DNA of 5,830 nucleotides from a bacterium (GTDB lineage Bacteria > Oederibacteriota > PGYV01 > DSBP01): assembly GCA_011049465.1 (NCBI GenBank), contig DSBP01000281.1:1-5830 (forward strand), in the 5' to 3' direction. Position 1 is the first letter of the stretch. Each line of letters opens with the position of its first letter. Shown piece after piece: positions 5,733 to 5,830 of this stretch. Below the pieces are notes generated by a model that was not told the origin of the DNA, did not search any database, and saw only the letters and a program-made list of their open reading frames with translations. Made by a program: the position numbers and the translations under genes.

Positions 5733-5830
5733 GCAGGCTGCTAAACAACCATTGCCCCAACACCCACTATCGCAGGACGGGGCGGGCAGTGGAAAATTTT
5801 CCTGATTTAAAGCCTAGCAGGGTGCTGAAA
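5733..5830. repeat. Two direct copies of GCAGGsTGCT, possible insertion-sequence ends
   Basis: GCAGGCTGCTAAA at 5733-5745 and GCAGGGTGCTGAAA at 5817-5830 share GCAGG-TGCT followed by A-rich sequence, in the same orientation, 84 nt apart. The second copy sits at the window edge. Motifs of the form CAGGnTGCTGAAAA are, as I remember them, common at the ends of some transposase-bearing insertion sequences. No transposase reading frame is visible, so the mobile-element link is inference. Confidence 0.35.

Larger units (their letters stand above)
5652..5830. other. Intergenic region without a recognisable gene
   Basis: Upstream of the promoter no start codon with a ribosome site and no recognisable protein or RNA gene was found on either strand. 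The stretch changes from AT-rich (to about 5700) to a GC-rich block (5750-5792) containing CGGGGCGGGC, then a perfect 12-bp palindrome GGAAAATTTTCC (5791-5802). A plus-strand frame is stop-free from 5660 to 5830 (57 codons) but has no ATG and resembles nothing I know. Confidence 0.5.

Noticed and set aside
5660..5830. Plus-strand stop-free frame of 57 codons at the right edge
   Set aside because: No ATG or ribosome site, runs off the window, and the predicted peptide (Lys/Arg/Cys-rich) matches no family I recognise; a stretch this short can be open by chance.
1..5830. CRISPR array, tRNA or rRNA genes, toxin-antitoxin or defence genes
   Set aside because: No regularly spaced repeats, no tRNA or rRNA-like segments and no such protein motifs were seen on either strand.

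Overview
The window is one strand-uniform gene cluster. All seven recognisable genes lie on the minus strand and read right to left: a LolA-fold lipoprotein (about 5579 to 4668), a RodZ-type helix-turn-helix membrane protein (4646 to 3774), a YajQ-family protein (3770 to 3273), the ribosomal protein S12 methylthiotransferase RimO (3236 to 1935), phosphatidylglycerophosphate synthase PgsA (1938 to 1309), phosphatidylglycerophosphatase A PgpA (1297 to 806), and the first 259 codons of the transcription-repair coupling factor Mfd, which runs off the left edge. Gaps between genes are 3 to 36 nt, with one 4-nt overlap, and I see no terminator inside the cluster. It is probably one operon, driven from a sigma-70-like promoter at about 5623-5651.

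The organism is a bacterium with two membranes, inferred from the LolA-fold protein and a lipoprotein signal peptide. It uses standard stop codons (TAA mostly; rimO ends in TGA). GC content by eye is in the mid-40s percent. The gene order resembles the ftsK-rodZ-pgsA neighbourhood of Firmicutes combined with the ftsK-lolA neighbourhood of Proteobacteria. Pro/Thr/Ala-rich linkers flank the envelope proteins. Together this would fit an uncultured diderm lineage (Goldbacteria-, Omnitrophica- or Elusimicrobia-like), but that placement is a guess.

Functionally the cluster joins envelope building (lipoprotein handling, rod-shape scaffold, the last two steps of phosphatidylglycerol synthesis) to information processing (S12 modification, transcription-coupled repair). 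PgsA and PgpA catalyse consecutive reactions and are adjacent. The other links rest on gene order only.

The right-hand 250 bases (5580-5830) hold no convincing gene. They contain the promoter and leader, a 9-bp inverted repeat pair, a 12-bp perfect palindrome, and two copies of a GCAGGsTGCT motif, the second at the very edge. This motif resembles the ends of insertion sequences and may mark the boundary of a mobile element just outside the window. I found no clearly new biological system. The most notable points are the lipidated LolA-fold protein, the unusual gene order, and the repeat-rich right edge.
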